Below, one piece after another: positions 32,601 through 40,366 of a DNA stretch of 64,000 bases (the first letter of the stretch is position 1; each line of letters starts with the position of its first letter). The stretch covers positions 2,728,001-2,792,000 of the forward strand of contig NZ_NEVJ01000003.1 in assembly GCF_002261425.1 (NCBI RefSeq). Direction: 5' to 3'. The DNA is from Bordetella genomosp. 9. Its GTDB lineage: Bacteria > Pseudomonadota > Gammaproteobacteria > Burkholderiales > Burkholderiaceae_B. The position numbers were made by a program, and so were the translations under genes. The notes under the pieces are model-generated. The model was not told the origin of the DNA. It ran no database searches and saw only the letters and a program-made list of their open reading frames with translations.

Positions 32601-34329
32601 TGTTGCCTCCGGATTGAAACGAATACACGGGCGCCAGCGTGGCGCCGTCAAAGTTCTGATAACGGCCAGTGACTTGGTCGTAGCGCAGCTCTGCCATGCC
32701 GACGCGGCCAAGGAATTTTTTGCGAATCTTCTGGACGTGAATCTGGACCGGCTTGTCGCGATCCAGCTGGTCCCGATGCACCGTGATGCAGTTGTCCGCC
32801 TTGTTGCGCCAGTGAGCCGATCCCGCGACGTCATAGGGCGTTGGCACGGGATATTTTCCGGTGCTGTTGTCCTTTTGGAGCTTCGTGGGATGTGCCACCA
32901 CCCAGGTATGCACGCCGTGCTGACGCGAGAATCGGCGGATGCGAGAGATCGCCACAGAGATGTAATCGGTTTCCGACGCGGCACCAGCGCGTTCATGAAC
33001 GATCTCGTTCCAGGGATCCAGGATAAGCCCACGAATGCCGCGGTGAGTGACCAGCTCGGCGGCGCGATCGAGCAGCGCGCCAAGCGTCGGTTCCTCCGGG
33101 ATCAGGTGCGTGAAATGGTCGTCCAGGAAGTCCATCGCCTCTTCGACCTCAACAACGGACATGCGCTCCGTCTGTCCCTGATCGAACGGCTTGCCAATCA
33201 CCTTTTCGGCCATTTTCTCCAGGTGGTAGTCCACTGGGTCGTTTTCGGGCGAGTACACGGCAAAGTTCCAGCCCTCGCCGCGCGCCAGGTTTATGGCCAG
33301 CGCGTCCAGCCATTCCGACTTGCCAGAGCCGGGGATCCCCGTTACCAGCGTCCAGTCGCCGGGCAGGATTTTGTACAGCGGGTCCAGCGCGGTCCAGCCA
33401 GTGGAAAAGCCCTTGGGAATTTCGCCCGCATAGCGGCGCCACACTTGACCGCGGTAGTCACGCGCGCGGGATGTGCCATCGACCGGTACCGGCCGCGCAT
33501 CGATCACACGCCTTTGCAACTCATCCGGGCCAAGCTTCACCAGCACATCGTTCGCGTCCTTGCAGCCTTCTGGCCAGTCGACGATGAGGCATTTCGACGG
33601 CCCAAGCCGGCGGATCAGTTCTTCCTGGAGGCGCCGGCCGGGCGGGTCATTGTCGACCGCGATGATGTGTTGATTGACGGCCGCCAGCTCCGGGCAGTCC
33701 ATGAAATCGAACTTGTTAGCGTAATTCTTCGCCTCCGGCGCCGGCGCACCATCGGGCACAGAAACGCAGTTCTGATAGCCGGCTTCCTCCATCGACAGCT
33801 TGTCCATTTCGCCCTCGACCCAAATCAGGACGCTGGTGATGTCGTCCAGGCCGTACAGCACGCGCTCCGCGCCGGCAGCCATGCGGAATAGCTTGTCCGG
33901 CGTGCGGTACTTGACGTTCACACACTCGCCGCCACGAAGGAACGGGAACGTGATGCAGGAACGCTCCGCCTCCACCTGCGGGAACCATTCCTTCCCGACG
34001 CCGATCCGATTGCGCTGTAACGTGGCCTGGCTGATGCCACGTTGCGCGAAGAAATCGACGACGGACTGGGGCAAGTCGGTACGGTTTGTGACGTAGGCCG
34101 GCCGCTTGTAGGTCTTCTTGAAATCGGCGCGGCTTTCGACGCCATTGCCAAGGGACCCAGACCAATCGCAGTGCCAGCAATGCCAAACGCCTTTCTCGGT
34201 GTTGACGTTCAAGCACGGATAGTTTTTCTTCTTCCGATGCGGGGAGCACTGCGGACAGATTACCTTGACCTCGACACCGCTCTTGGTGCCGACGTCGATA
34301 CCGAAATCCCGGAAAGTCTTGGGCGCCAT
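32587..34329 (-). CDS. Primase-helicase, T7 gp4/Twinkle-like
   Basis: 580 aa in three modules. The N-terminal zinc-binding domain has Cys25/Cys28 and Cys51/Cys54 (CPQC, CWHC). The Toprim domain shows VEGEMDKLS and the DNDPPG metal site. The C-terminal DnaB-type hexameric helicase has Walker A GIPGSGKS and Walker B RGLILDPWNEI. Together these unwind the fork and make primers. The ATG at 34329 overlaps the O-like stop (TGATG); a start six bases earlier is also open. The phage therefore does not depend on host DnaB for these functions. Confidence 0.92.
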   Translation of the reverse strand: MAPKTFRDFGIDVGTKSGVEVKVICPQCSPHRKKKNYPCLNVNTEKGVWHCWHCDWSGSLGNGVESRADFKKTYKRPAYVTNRTDLPQSVVDFFAQRGISQATLQRNRIGVGKEWFPQVEAERSCITFPFLRGGECVNVKYRTPDKLFRMAAGAERVLYGLDDITSVLIWVEGEMDKLSMEEAGYQNCVSVPDGAPAPEAKNYANKFDFMDCPELAAVNQHIIAVDNDPPGRRLQEELIRRLGPSKCLIVDWPEGCKDANDVLVKLGPDELQRRVIDARPVPVDGTSRARDYRGQVWRRYAGEIPKGFSTGWTALDPLYKILPGDWTLVTGIPGSGKSEWLDALAINLARGEGWNFAVYSPENDPVDYHLEKMAEKVIGKPFDQGQTERMSVVEVEEAMDFLDDHFTHLIPEEPTLGALLDRAAELVTHRGIRGLILDPWNEIVHERAGAASETDYISVAISRIRRFSRQHGVHTWVVAHPTKLQKDNSTGKYPVPTPYDVAGSAHWRNKADNCITVHRDQLDRDKPVQIHVQKIRKKFLGRVGMAELRYDQVTGRYQNFDGATLAPVYSFQSGGNNGTD

Positions 34330-35300
34330 CACCATACGACCTCTGGCCTGCCGTCAGCGCCGTAGATCCGGCCATCCTGCCGATATCGCCCTTCTCCCAA
34401 GTCCTGGCGCCCGTCAGCCGCAGCAGGATTTTGGCCATCGTTGGCGATGAATCGGTCGATTTGGTCGGCCGACCGCAGGATCAACTCGATCCCGTTGTAC
34501 TTCTGGTGCCGATCGTTCTTGCCCATGTTGTGCGGGGTCTTGCTGCAGCCGCTGATCGCGCGGCGCAGGTCGTCGACGCTGTAACCAGCCTTCAGCGCCG
34601 CCTTGATCGCTTTGACCCGTTTCGCATCGAGTTGAGACCGGGGCGACTGCATGACATCGCGCCAGTGGTCGAACACCCGTCGCACGTCGGATGGCGGTTT
34701 TTCGGGCGGCGTTTCGCTCGCCAGGTCGACGGAAGTCGACAAGGTGTTTTCTTTCTTTTGTAGAGTTTCCTTTTGTGGTTCCCGATTCGGTAACCCCAGC
34801 ATTACCGATTCGGTAACCGTTCCCGAATCGGTAACCCCCATTACCGAGTCGGTAACCCCACCAGCGGTTACCAGATCGGTAACCCCCGTTCCCATTTCGG
34901 TAACCCCAGACAGGGGTTCCCGATTCGGTAACCCCTCAGTTGCCAAATCGGTCTTCGCGCCTCCCGATGCAATCCCCTTGGATTGGTCCTGCAGGCGCCA
35001 TTGCGAATAACGCTTGTTGATCGACAGGGTGAAGCCGAACGTACCCGCGACGCGCGTCAGCACCTTTGCGGCAACCAAGCCGGCCACGGTGGTGCTTGCG
35101 TGGGATTTTGCAATGCCGGTCTGCTTTTCGAGCTGGCTCAAACTGATGTCGTCTGTCTTCTTACCGTACCCGTAAGTCTTGCGGGCGACGGCCATGACGA
35201 CTGCCCACTGACGGGCATTCAGGCCGGCGCGGCACATGGCATCCAAGAGCTCGTTCGAGATCCTGGTATAGCCGTCTTCCACCTGCGGATCGCCCTGCAT
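34329..35300 (-). CDS. O-like phage replication initiator
   Basis: 323 aa. The N-terminal 100 residues are a winged helix of the phage replication protein O type (YTRISNELLDAMCRAGLNARQW, TYGYGKKTDDISLSQLEKQTGI). The middle, residues about 125-175, is a Gly/Val/Thr repeat encoded by the iteron array. The C-terminal part (RRVFDHWRDVMQSPR, IKAALKAGYSVDDLRRAI, NGIELILRSADQIDRFI) is a DnaT/helicase-loader-like region. Carrying the origin inside the initiator gene is the lambda O arrangement. The ATG at 35300 is chosen to start the conserved QVEDGYTRIS segment. Confidence 0.85.
   Translation of the reverse strand: MQGDPQVEDGYTRISNELLDAMCRAGLNARQWAVVMAVARKTYGYGKKTDDISLSQLEKQTGIAKSHASTTVAGLVAAKVLTRVAGTFGFTLSINKRYSQWRLQDQSKGIASGGAKTDLATEGLPNREPLSGVTEMGTGVTDLVTAGGVTDSVMGVTDSGTVTESVMLGLPNREPQKETLQKKENTLSTSVDLASETPPEKPPSDVRRVFDHWRDVMQSPRSQLDAKRVKAIKAALKAGYSVDDLRRAISGCSKTPHNMGKNDRHQKYNGIELILRSADQIDRFIANDGQNPAAADGRQDLGEGRYRQDGRIYGADGRPEVVW
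34784..34935. repeat. Seven iterons inside the O-like gene: probable phage replication origin
   Basis: The core CGGTAACC occurs at 34788, 34811, 34829, 34850, 34877, 34898 and 34926, with an incomplete eighth copy (CGGT) at 34949. The fuller consensus is (C)CGATTCGGTAACCCC. Spacing is 18-28 bp. In the encoded protein some copies read GVT(D/E) and others GLPNREP, because the repeat occurs in two reading frames. So the DNA, not the peptide, is what is conserved. An AT-richer stretch (TTTTCTTTCTTTTG) lies just left at about 34747-34760, as a candidate unwinding element. Confidence 0.85.
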
Positions 35301-35308
35301 TCCCGACC

Positions 35309-35653
35309 TCAGAACGGTACGCGCGGGTCGTTTGGCACCCAAACCACCCTCAGACGGCCGAGACTGGACGGAAGCGCTTTGCGAGCGGCCAGGGCGACGT
35401 CGTGCGCATACGGTGCAGGCAATTCGGCGCTGTAGGGCCCGTCCCCGATCACCTGGGAAAAGGACGCGTCAAGCCGAACCGTGGGCTCGAAGAAGGAAGC
35501 CAGTTCGATATCGGCTCCGGGGAAGCTGGAGCCGTCCAAGCAGCGTGTGATGATGCGAGGCGGATTGCCTTCCTGCAACTGGCGGACCAAAGCCTCGTAT
35601 TCGGTGCCCTGGTGGCTGAACGTCAACAGCGGCACAATGAGCCGGGGTTCCAT
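35309..35653 (-). CDS. Hypothetical phage protein
   Basis: 114 aa. AGGAGGAATCC lies upstream of the ATG at 35653, a very strong ribosome binding site. The sequence (MEPRLIVPLLTFSHQGTEYEALVRQLQEG, FPGADIELASFFEPTVRLDASF, ending VVWVPNDPRVPF) is unrecognised. It is the early gene just before the O-like gene, 8 nt away, where lambda-type phages keep regulators or accessory replication factors. Confidence 0.65.
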   Translation of the reverse strand: MEPRLIVPLLTFSHQGTEYEALVRQLQEGNPPRIITRCLDGSSFPGADIELASFFEPTVRLDASFSQVIGDGPYSAELPAPYAHDVALAARKALPSSLGRLRVVWVPNDPRVPF

Positions 35654-35757
35654 AAGGATTCCTCCTATCTCCACGGACGAAGGCACGACGGCGGGGCGGG
35701 TGGAGGAGTCCGCCTTTTCGGTAGCTAACCTAGCCGGGTGCACAAGCTGGCTGGCGA

Positions 35758-35874
35758 TCAGAGATCGCGCAGCCTGAAAACTATGAACAGGGCCGACACG
35801 AGCGCAGCCGGCACCGAGCCGCTTGCATACAGGCTCATCACCCAGCCCTTGATGGCAGTGCGCAGAGACCTCAT
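35758..35874 (-). CDS. 38-aa membrane micro-protein
   Basis: The frame begins MRSLRTAIKGWVMSLYASGS and ends in a hydrophobic stretch VPAALVSALFIVF followed by RLRDL. Its ATG overlaps the stop of the Cro-like gene (ATGA), so it is translationally coupled. Single-pass micro-proteins of this kind occur early in lambdoid phages. Function unknown. Confidence 0.5.
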   Translation of the reverse strand: MRSLRTAIKGWVMSLYASGSVPAALVSALFIVFRLRDL

Positions 35875-36107
35875 GCCCAGGCTCCCTCGGTTTGGATCGA
35901 AGTGGGCGCGCGCGCCTTGGCCGCGCCGCCGCAGAACCGCTTATGCAGAGCCACCAGCTTGACGCCGCGGTCGTGGGAAATGGTGCTTTTCCCGTCGGCC
36001 TTGAGATGCTGGCTGACGGCCCCTTGGGAGCAGCCGATGTGCTGGGCGATCATCATTTGGGTCAGCCCCTGCTCCATTAGCTCGCGAATGAGTTTGGCCG
36101 TATTCAT
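35871..36107 (-). CDS. Cro-like HTH repressor
   Basis: 78 aa with an XRE/YdaS-type helix-turn-helix (LTQMMIAQHIGCSQGAVSQHLKADG). It faces the CI-like gene across an 89-bp operator region, the classical position of Cro. It would repress the lysogenic promoter and start the early minus-strand operon (micro-protein, 114-aa protein, O-like, primase). The C-terminal 30 residues are unstructured. Confidence 0.85.
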   Translation of the reverse strand: MNTAKLIRELMEQGLTQMMIAQHIGCSQGAVSQHLKADGKSTISHDRGVKLVALHKRFCGGAAKARAPTSIQTEGAWA

Positions 36108-36196
36108 GGCAGGAGTATCAGCCAGCTACTATAAGTGGTCAAATTGAATATATAAGTCTGCTAATATTGACGGATACGCAACTACCCAATCCGGTC
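36108..36196. promoter_or_regulatory. CI/Cro operator-promoter region
   Basis: The 89 bp between the divergent CI-like and Cro-like genes are AT-rich, unlike the surroundings. They contain TATAAGT twice (36130-36136 and 36151-36157) and an AATATT palindrome core near 36163-36168. These direct repeats are candidate repressor sites. Exact -35/-10 boxes could not be assigned with confidence. Confidence 0.55.
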
Positions 36197-36883
36197 ATGA
36201 AACTTGGCGAACGCTTGAAACAGAGGCGCATCTATTTGGGCGTAACGCAGCAGGCGCTGGCGAAAAGAGCCGGCGTCAGCCAATCCCTTATCGCTGGGCT
36301 GGAGAACGGGGTGTATGACGCGTCCAAGCACCTAATCCGAGTAGCGGAAGCGCTCGGTGTGGATGCCGGATGGCTGCAGACTGGTGAGGGGCCGATTCCC
36401 AATGGTTTCCCCAAGCCTGTGGTTTCCGACAGCGTCGGTCAATCGGACGATGACGCTTCGGTAGAGATCGTAAAGATTCCGTACTGGGAGGCTAGCGGCT
36501 CATGCGGAGGTGGCTTCCGCAGCGACATCCAGCGACGTGATAAGTATTTGGTCAAGGAGGCGGGCTTTTTCACGCGCTACAACGTCAAACCCGAGAACGC
36601 CATAGCGGTCTACGCTGACGGGGACTCGATGGAAAATTTCATAATCGATGGCGACACTGCCGTGTTTGACCTCTCCAAGCGCGACCCGAAAAGCGGCAAG
36701 ATATTCCTGATCGACCATCCGGATGGCCTTCGAATCAAGCAGCTTCGTCGAGACATTGACGGTTCTTGGGTGTTGGGCAGCTTGAGCCCGGACAAACAGC
36801 GATTTCCCGATGAGCGGGTTCCGCCAGACCAGGCGGCTCGGCTGAAGATCCACGGCCAGTTTGTCTACCGCCAGGGTGGCTGA
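36197..36883 (+). CDS. CI-like prophage repressor (LexA/S24 self-cleaving)
   Basis: 228 aa. The N-terminal HTH (LGERLKQRRIYLGVTQQALAKRAGVSQSLIAGLENG) binds operators. The C-terminal S24 peptidase has the Ser in ADGDSMENFIIDGD and the Lys in SGKIFLIDHPDG. A Cys-Gly cleavage site is in SGSCGGG. RecA-stimulated self-cleavage would induce the prophage under DNA damage. The ATG at 36197 puts the HTH at the N-terminus; a TTG at 36167 is an alternative. No ribosome binding site is seen, so a leaderless message, as for lambda cI, is possible. Confidence 0.92.
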   Translation: MKLGERLKQRRIYLGVTQQALAKRAGVSQSLIAGLENGVYDASKHLIRVAEALGVDAGWLQTGEGPIPNGFPKPVVSDSVGQSDDDASVEIVKIPYWEASGSCGGGFRSDIQRRDKYLVKEAGFFTRYNVKPENAIAVYADGDSMENFIIDGDTAVFDLSKRDPKSGKIFLIDHPDGLRIKQLRRDIDGSWVLGSLSPDKQRFPDERVPPDQAARLKIHGQFVYRQGG

Positions 36884-36897
36884 CACCGGCCAGCGTC

Positions 36898-37803
36898 GTG
36901 AGCAAACTCCACAACCTCCGGACCTGGTACACATTGGGCGACGCCGCCCGGCGCCTCGCGCACCGGCTGGGCGAACCAGTCACAGTTGAGGAACTGCTCT
37001 GTATCGTGGGCGAGAGCAGCGTCCCGCTGCATTTCCGCGCGGCGGGCGGGGTCGCGCCAGCTCGTCAGGTCATCAGGGCATGCGCCTGGCCATCAATCGC
37101 GATCGCTCGCGAATTGCAGCACCATTTCTTCGCAGTGGGGGAGCGCGTGGAGTACCTTCGGGGTGTGCTACTGGTCGATTTTGTAGCGGTCGCGACGCCA
37201 GCGCATCTAATGGGGCTTTCTCCGCGTGTCGGCCAAGACGGCTTCGTCTATAGCGGTGCGGCATGCAGCATGGAAGGGAAAACCGAGATATGTCCATGCG
37301 TCATCGTTGAGGACGCGGACGGGGTTTTATATCAAGTGATGGGTGCATCACGTGATGCCGAAGATCTGCTTCCCTTGAGCATTCGTGCGGATGGACCGGA
37401 GCTATTGCTCATCGCTGAAGAACTGCAACGACTGGAAGACCGAGCATTGACGCAGGCAGCGGGGAATGCGGCGCGTCCTAATGGCAGCGAAGTGGCAGCC
37501 GCCATGCTGGAAAGGCGGCATCTCGAACAGACTGCCGAGCTCGAGAGCGGGTCACCAACAAGACCCGTATCGCGCCAGGAGTTCCAAGAAGCCCAAATAT
37601 TGTCGGTACTACGCCAGCTCGGCTATGACCCCATGGCCCTACCGCCGCCATCGCCGCGCTCTCCTGGCGCCAAAGCCGCCGCCCGTGAACTCATGGGCAA
37701 CCAGTTCAGCCGAAAGGTGTTCGACTTCGCCTGGGAGCGGTTACGCAAAGACGGGCGCATCGGGAACAGGGAGGGGGTGTCCCTGGAGGGTCCCCAAAAC
37801 TGA
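36898..37803 (+). CDS. Hypothetical protein with C-terminal HTH-like segment
   Basis: 301 aa from a GTG start, 14 nt after the repressor. The N-terminal part (WYTLGDAARRLAHRLGEPVTVEELLCIV) resembles excisionase-type DNA-binding. The C-terminal part (AREL...FSRKVFDFAWERLRKDGRI) looks like a winged helix. Similar proteins occur in beta-proteobacterial phages and islands without known function. Co-transcription with the repressor gene suggests a lysogeny-stage role. Confidence 0.65.
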   Translation: MSKLHNLRTWYTLGDAARRLAHRLGEPVTVEELLCIVGESSVPLHFRAAGGVAPARQVIRACAWPSIAIARELQHHFFAVGERVEYLRGVLLVDFVAVATPAHLMGLSPRVGQDGFVYSGAACSMEGKTEICPCVIVEDADGVLYQVMGASRDAEDLLPLSIRADGPELLLIAEELQRLEDRALTQAAGNAARPNGSEVAAAMLERRHLEQTAELESGSPTRPVSRQEFQEAQILSVLRQLGYDPMALPPPSPRSPGAKAAARELMGNQFSRKVFDFAWERLRKDGRIGNREGVSLEGPQN

Positions 37804-37924
37804 GGGAATAAGGGAGTCTTGCGAGGGTCACCCCATGTTGGGCGACACTGATGGCATGAGCAGACTTATCAAGGCCCGAGGGAAAACCCCGTGTTGTTGC
37901 GCGTGTAAAAAATCAGCCATCTGG

Positions 37925-37953
37925 TTGACGACAAATATAAGCGCGCTGATAAT
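37925..37953 (+). promoter_or_regulatory. Sigma-70 promoter for the early plus-strand operon
   Basis: TTGACG at 37925-37930 and GATAAT at 37948-37953 are separated by exactly 17 bp and each differs from consensus at one position. Transcription would begin near 37960 and run into the genes from 38066 toward the integrase. Confidence 0.75.
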
Positions 37954-37978
37954 TGTTCATCCGTTAAGCGGATAAAGC

Positions 37979-38005
37979 AAAGCCCCGGTTAGCGGCCGGG
38001 GCTTC
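37979..38005. terminator. Leader hairpin (possible terminator) before the early operon
   Basis: AAGCCCCGG pairs perfectly with CCGGGGCTT (9 bp) around a 7-nt loop, about 20 nt after the predicted transcription start. No T-run follows on the plus strand; on the minus strand TTTGCTTT follows, so it would better terminate minus-strand reads. CGGTTAGCGGCC occurs in the hairpin and again at 38019-38030. Confidence 0.5.
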
Positions 38006-38065
38006 ACAGGGAGAACAGCGGTTAGCGGCCGCTGCACTCAATCCAAGGCAACTGGGAGAGAAACC

Positions 38066-38404
38066 ATGCCTCAGAAGGATATCCAGGTCGAACCTGGAGG
38101 TATTGCTGCGCGTAAAGTAACCAATCCCCCCGTCAGTGTCAACGACATCGCCCTGCTCGCCCAAAACGAGCTGTTGGTCTGGGTGGATGCAGGCGCCCGC
38201 GATTTAGCCGATCTGCATCGGCTGCTTGAGGTAATTCGGGCGCTTACGGAAAAGGTCGATCCGACGCGGCTCTGGGTCACTGTGGACCAGATACGAGCTC
38301 TGGCCCGGCTGGGCTCGTTCGTAGCCGAAGACGCCGCAAACAGCATGGACTGCTGCCAGGAGCGGTTCCGCGAGCAGATCAAGGCCTGGGGGATCCAAGA
38401 ATGA
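38066..38404 (+). CDS. Hypothetical early phage protein
   Basis: 112 aa (VNDIALLAQNELLVWVDAGARDLADLHRLLEVIRALTEKVD), mostly helical. CTGGGAGAGAAACC precedes the ATG. It is the first gene of the plus-strand early cluster and overlaps the next gene by 4 nt (ATGA). No recognised domain. Confidence 0.65.
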   Translation: MPQKDIQVEPGGIAARKVTNPPVSVNDIALLAQNELLVWVDAGARDLADLHRLLEVIRALTEKVDPTRLWVTVDQIRALARLGSFVAEDAANSMDCCQERFREQIKAWGIQE

Positions 38405-38733
38405 AGTCGCCCCCCGTGATCACGACCCTCACTGACACGGCCTATTACCTTGGCTGCGGAGAAGATACCGCTCCGGAGTGTTCCGGTGCGTTCGCCATCA
38501 ACCCGACGGCGAGCCTGGAAATGCTGTTGTCGGCATCCACTGCGCGCGCCAACCGGGTTCGGTCTCTCCTTGTCCCCTATGCCTTCGGGTGCGCGGGCGC
38601 ACTCGATTCGGTATCGCCCGACGATCTCCGCGAACTCTTCACCACGCTGGTCGACATGCAGGGCGAAGTCGTCCAACTGCTGGAGTACGTCACGGCGGTT
38701 GTCAGCAATTCGTCGGAGGCCTGCCATGACTAA
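38401..38733 (+). CDS. Hypothetical early phage protein
   Basis: 110 aa (TLTDTAYYLGCGEDTAPECSG, then LSASTARANRVRSLLVPYAFG, LVDMQGEVVQLLEYV). Three Cys and a helical C-terminal half. Overlaps both neighbours by 4 and 8 nt. The preceding gene is similar in size and helix content (both have LVD/LLE-type helices), so they may interact. Unrecognised. Confidence 0.6.
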   Translation: MKSPPVITTLTDTAYYLGCGEDTAPECSGAFAINPTASLEMLLSASTARANRVRSLLVPYAFGCAGALDSVSPDDLRELFTTLVDMQGEVVQLLEYVTAVVSNSSEACHD

Positions 38734-39394
38734 GGCCGATGAATCGAACAGCGACTTCAGGTTCCGCACTGGAACCCAAGAAGTGACAGTGACGCTGCGT
38801 CCCCAGGACAGGGGCGTTGTCGTATTTCGAGATTTCGACGGGAACATCACCACGCAGCCGGCGGAGATCGGAGACTCCGTCCTGAACATCAAACGCGACT
38901 TGATCCCGCACATCACGGATCAGCCGATGCCGACGGCGTGGCTGACAGAACTGCGGGACTACCTGACCGAACGCATAGACGCGCGGCGCGAAGCGCAAGT
39001 CAATGGTTACCTTATTCAGGCGACGGCTGATGGACGGGGATTTGAACGCGTCAATGTCCGCCGCGTTGAAGCGGAAGACGTCGACGACACCTCCAGCGCG
39101 CCACGCAGTATCAGAAGCGCCGGCCACGCTGCCGCCGAAGCTTGGTATTCGCGATTTCGGGAGCGCGGCGAGCAGGCCGAAGGGTACTTCTTCCCGTCAG
39201 AGCTGCGCGAGGCCTTTAGCGCATTGCCGGCGCCAGAGCGTGGGCATTTTCTCGATGGCATCGGCGCCCTCATGGTGCTATGGCTGGTAAGCGGCGTGCC
39301 CAATCCTGGCCGCATCGATACGGCTGAGGAGATCCGGCTGCAAGCGCTGTCCCCGGCCGAACAGGACGCCGACTGTGCGGAGGACGAAGCATGA
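38726..39394 (+). CDS. Hypothetical early phage protein
   Basis: 222 aa. The N-terminal half is beta-rich (FRTGTQEVTVTLRPQDRGVVVFRDFDG). The C-terminal half is helical (AAAEAWYSRFRERGEQAEGYFFPSELREAF, GALMVLWLVSG) and ends in an acidic tail (EQDADCAEDEA). It overlaps the previous gene by 8 nt and the next by 4 nt. The longest protein of this cluster, unrecognised. Confidence 0.6.
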   Translation: MTKADESNSDFRFRTGTQEVTVTLRPQDRGVVVFRDFDGNITTQPAEIGDSVLNIKRDLIPHITDQPMPTAWLTELRDYLTERIDARREAQVNGYLIQATADGRGFERVNVRRVEAEDVDDTSSAPRSIRSAGHAAAEAWYSRFRERGEQAEGYFFPSELREAFSALPAPERGHFLDGIGALMVLWLVSGVPNPGRIDTAEEIRLQALSPAEQDADCAEDEA

Positions 39395-39696
39395 AAAACG
39401 TCCTTCGCCATCCGGCCGCAGATGCTGAGCCGGTCAAGAATCCGCCCCGGCGTGGCCGACTTCCGAACAACGTGACTCGCCTACCGTTGCCGGCAGGTTC
39501 GGCGCAGCCGCGCGCTTCCATTCCGGCCGCGAACGGCATTGCCATCATCCGAGCCGGCTCCAAGCCAGATGTCATGGTATTCAGCCCAAAGCAGGCACTT
39601 GATTTGTCGATGAACCTCATGCGCGCTCAAGTCGAATGCTGGCGCTACATGCTGGAGGAGTTTCCGGATATGTTCGACGATGGAGCCTCACGATGA
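39391..39696 (+). CDS. Hypothetical early phage protein
   Basis: 101 aa with a basic Pro-rich first half (KNPPRRGRLPNNVTRLPLPAG) and a folded second half (DVMVFSPKQALDLSMNLMRAQVECWRYMLEEFPDMF). Overlaps both neighbours by 4 nt. Unrecognised; the basic region could contact nucleic acid. Confidence 0.6.
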   Translation: MKNVLRHPAADAEPVKNPPRRGRLPNNVTRLPLPAGSAQPRASIPAANGIAIIRAGSKPDVMVFSPKQALDLSMNLMRAQVECWRYMLEEFPDMFDDGASR

Positions 39697-39980
39697 GCCT
39701 CATTGAACAGCAACTCCGGATGCGGCTCCACATCGTCAAGCGCTCGCGCGACATCGAGCGGGCATTGCACATTCGACACTTCGCCGACCTGACAGAAACC
39801 AGGGCGCAGCTTCACAGTACTATGGCCGATCTGCAGCGATGCAGAACAGAGTCGGCGCGCCTCATGGCTGCGATCGCCACGATCATCAAGGGCTTGGAAG
39901 AAGGCCTGCCGCCCGAAGATGTCTGGCGGGCGGCGCGAACGTCGATCGGTCTGACGGCGGGGAGGTTTCCATGTCGCTAG
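39693..39980 (+). CDS. Hypothetical early phage coiled-coil protein
   Basis: 95 aa, helical (LIEQQLRMRLHIVKRSRDIERALHIRHFADLTETRAQLHSTMADLQR), ending in GLPPEDVWRAARTSIG. Overlaps both neighbours (4 and 10 nt). Likely a small oligomeric coiled-coil protein. Unrecognised. Confidence 0.6.
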   Translation: MSLIEQQLRMRLHIVKRSRDIERALHIRHFADLTETRAQLHSTMADLQRCRTESARLMAAIATIIKGLEEGLPPEDVWRAARTSIGLTAGRFPCR

Positions 39981-40366
39981 CGCATAGGGTACTTGCAGTG
40001 CTGGTCAATGCGGAAACGCCGCTGGGCCCGATCGCGATCATGGACAAGAGTGGCGTCGACCGCAACTCTGTAGGCAACACACTGACCCGGCTGGTGAAGG
40101 ATGGGCGTATCACAAAACATGCCCATGGCCTCTACTCCATGACGGAGGCTCAGCGCTCGAAATTCGACTACCTGCGCGCCCCGGCTCACCCTCCAACTGG
40201 GACGTTCGGTAAGGGCATCGCCGCGGCAGACTTATCGCGCCGACTCCATTTTCTCACCGGGGTCAGTCACCGCCCTGCGTTCGAAGGCAATGCTTTGCTC
40301 GGCGAGATCATCAACGATTACCGCCAGGCGCTTGATCGCGGCACCGGCCAGGAGGACGCAGAATGA
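39971..40366 (+). CDS. Winged-helix DNA-binding early phage protein
   Basis: 131 aa. Residues 1-60 form a clear winged helix (AHRVLAVLVNAETPLGPIAIMDKSGVDRNSVGNTLTRLVKDGRITKHAHGLYSM), similar to MarR/BlaI-like or HTH_57-type modules. The C-terminal half (FDYLRAPAHPPTG, RRLHFLTGVSHRPAFEGNALL) is unrecognised. GGAGGTTTCC precedes the start. It may regulate this operon. Confidence 0.65.
   Translation: MSLAHRVLAVLVNAETPLGPIAIMDKSGVDRNSVGNTLTRLVKDGRITKHAHGLYSMTEAQRSKFDYLRAPAHPPTGTFGKGIAAADLSRRLHFLTGVSHRPAFEGNALLGEIINDYRQALDRGTGQEDAE

Noticed and set aside
32515..33891. 458-codon plus-strand frame opposite the primase-helicase gene
   Set aside because: Antisense to a gene with zinc, Toprim and Walker motifs; no ribosome binding site or domain of its own.
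34784..34935. A CRISPR-like array
   Set aside because: Repeat units are short (about 14 bp), spacing is irregular (18-28 bp), and the array lies inside a coding gene; this fits iterons.
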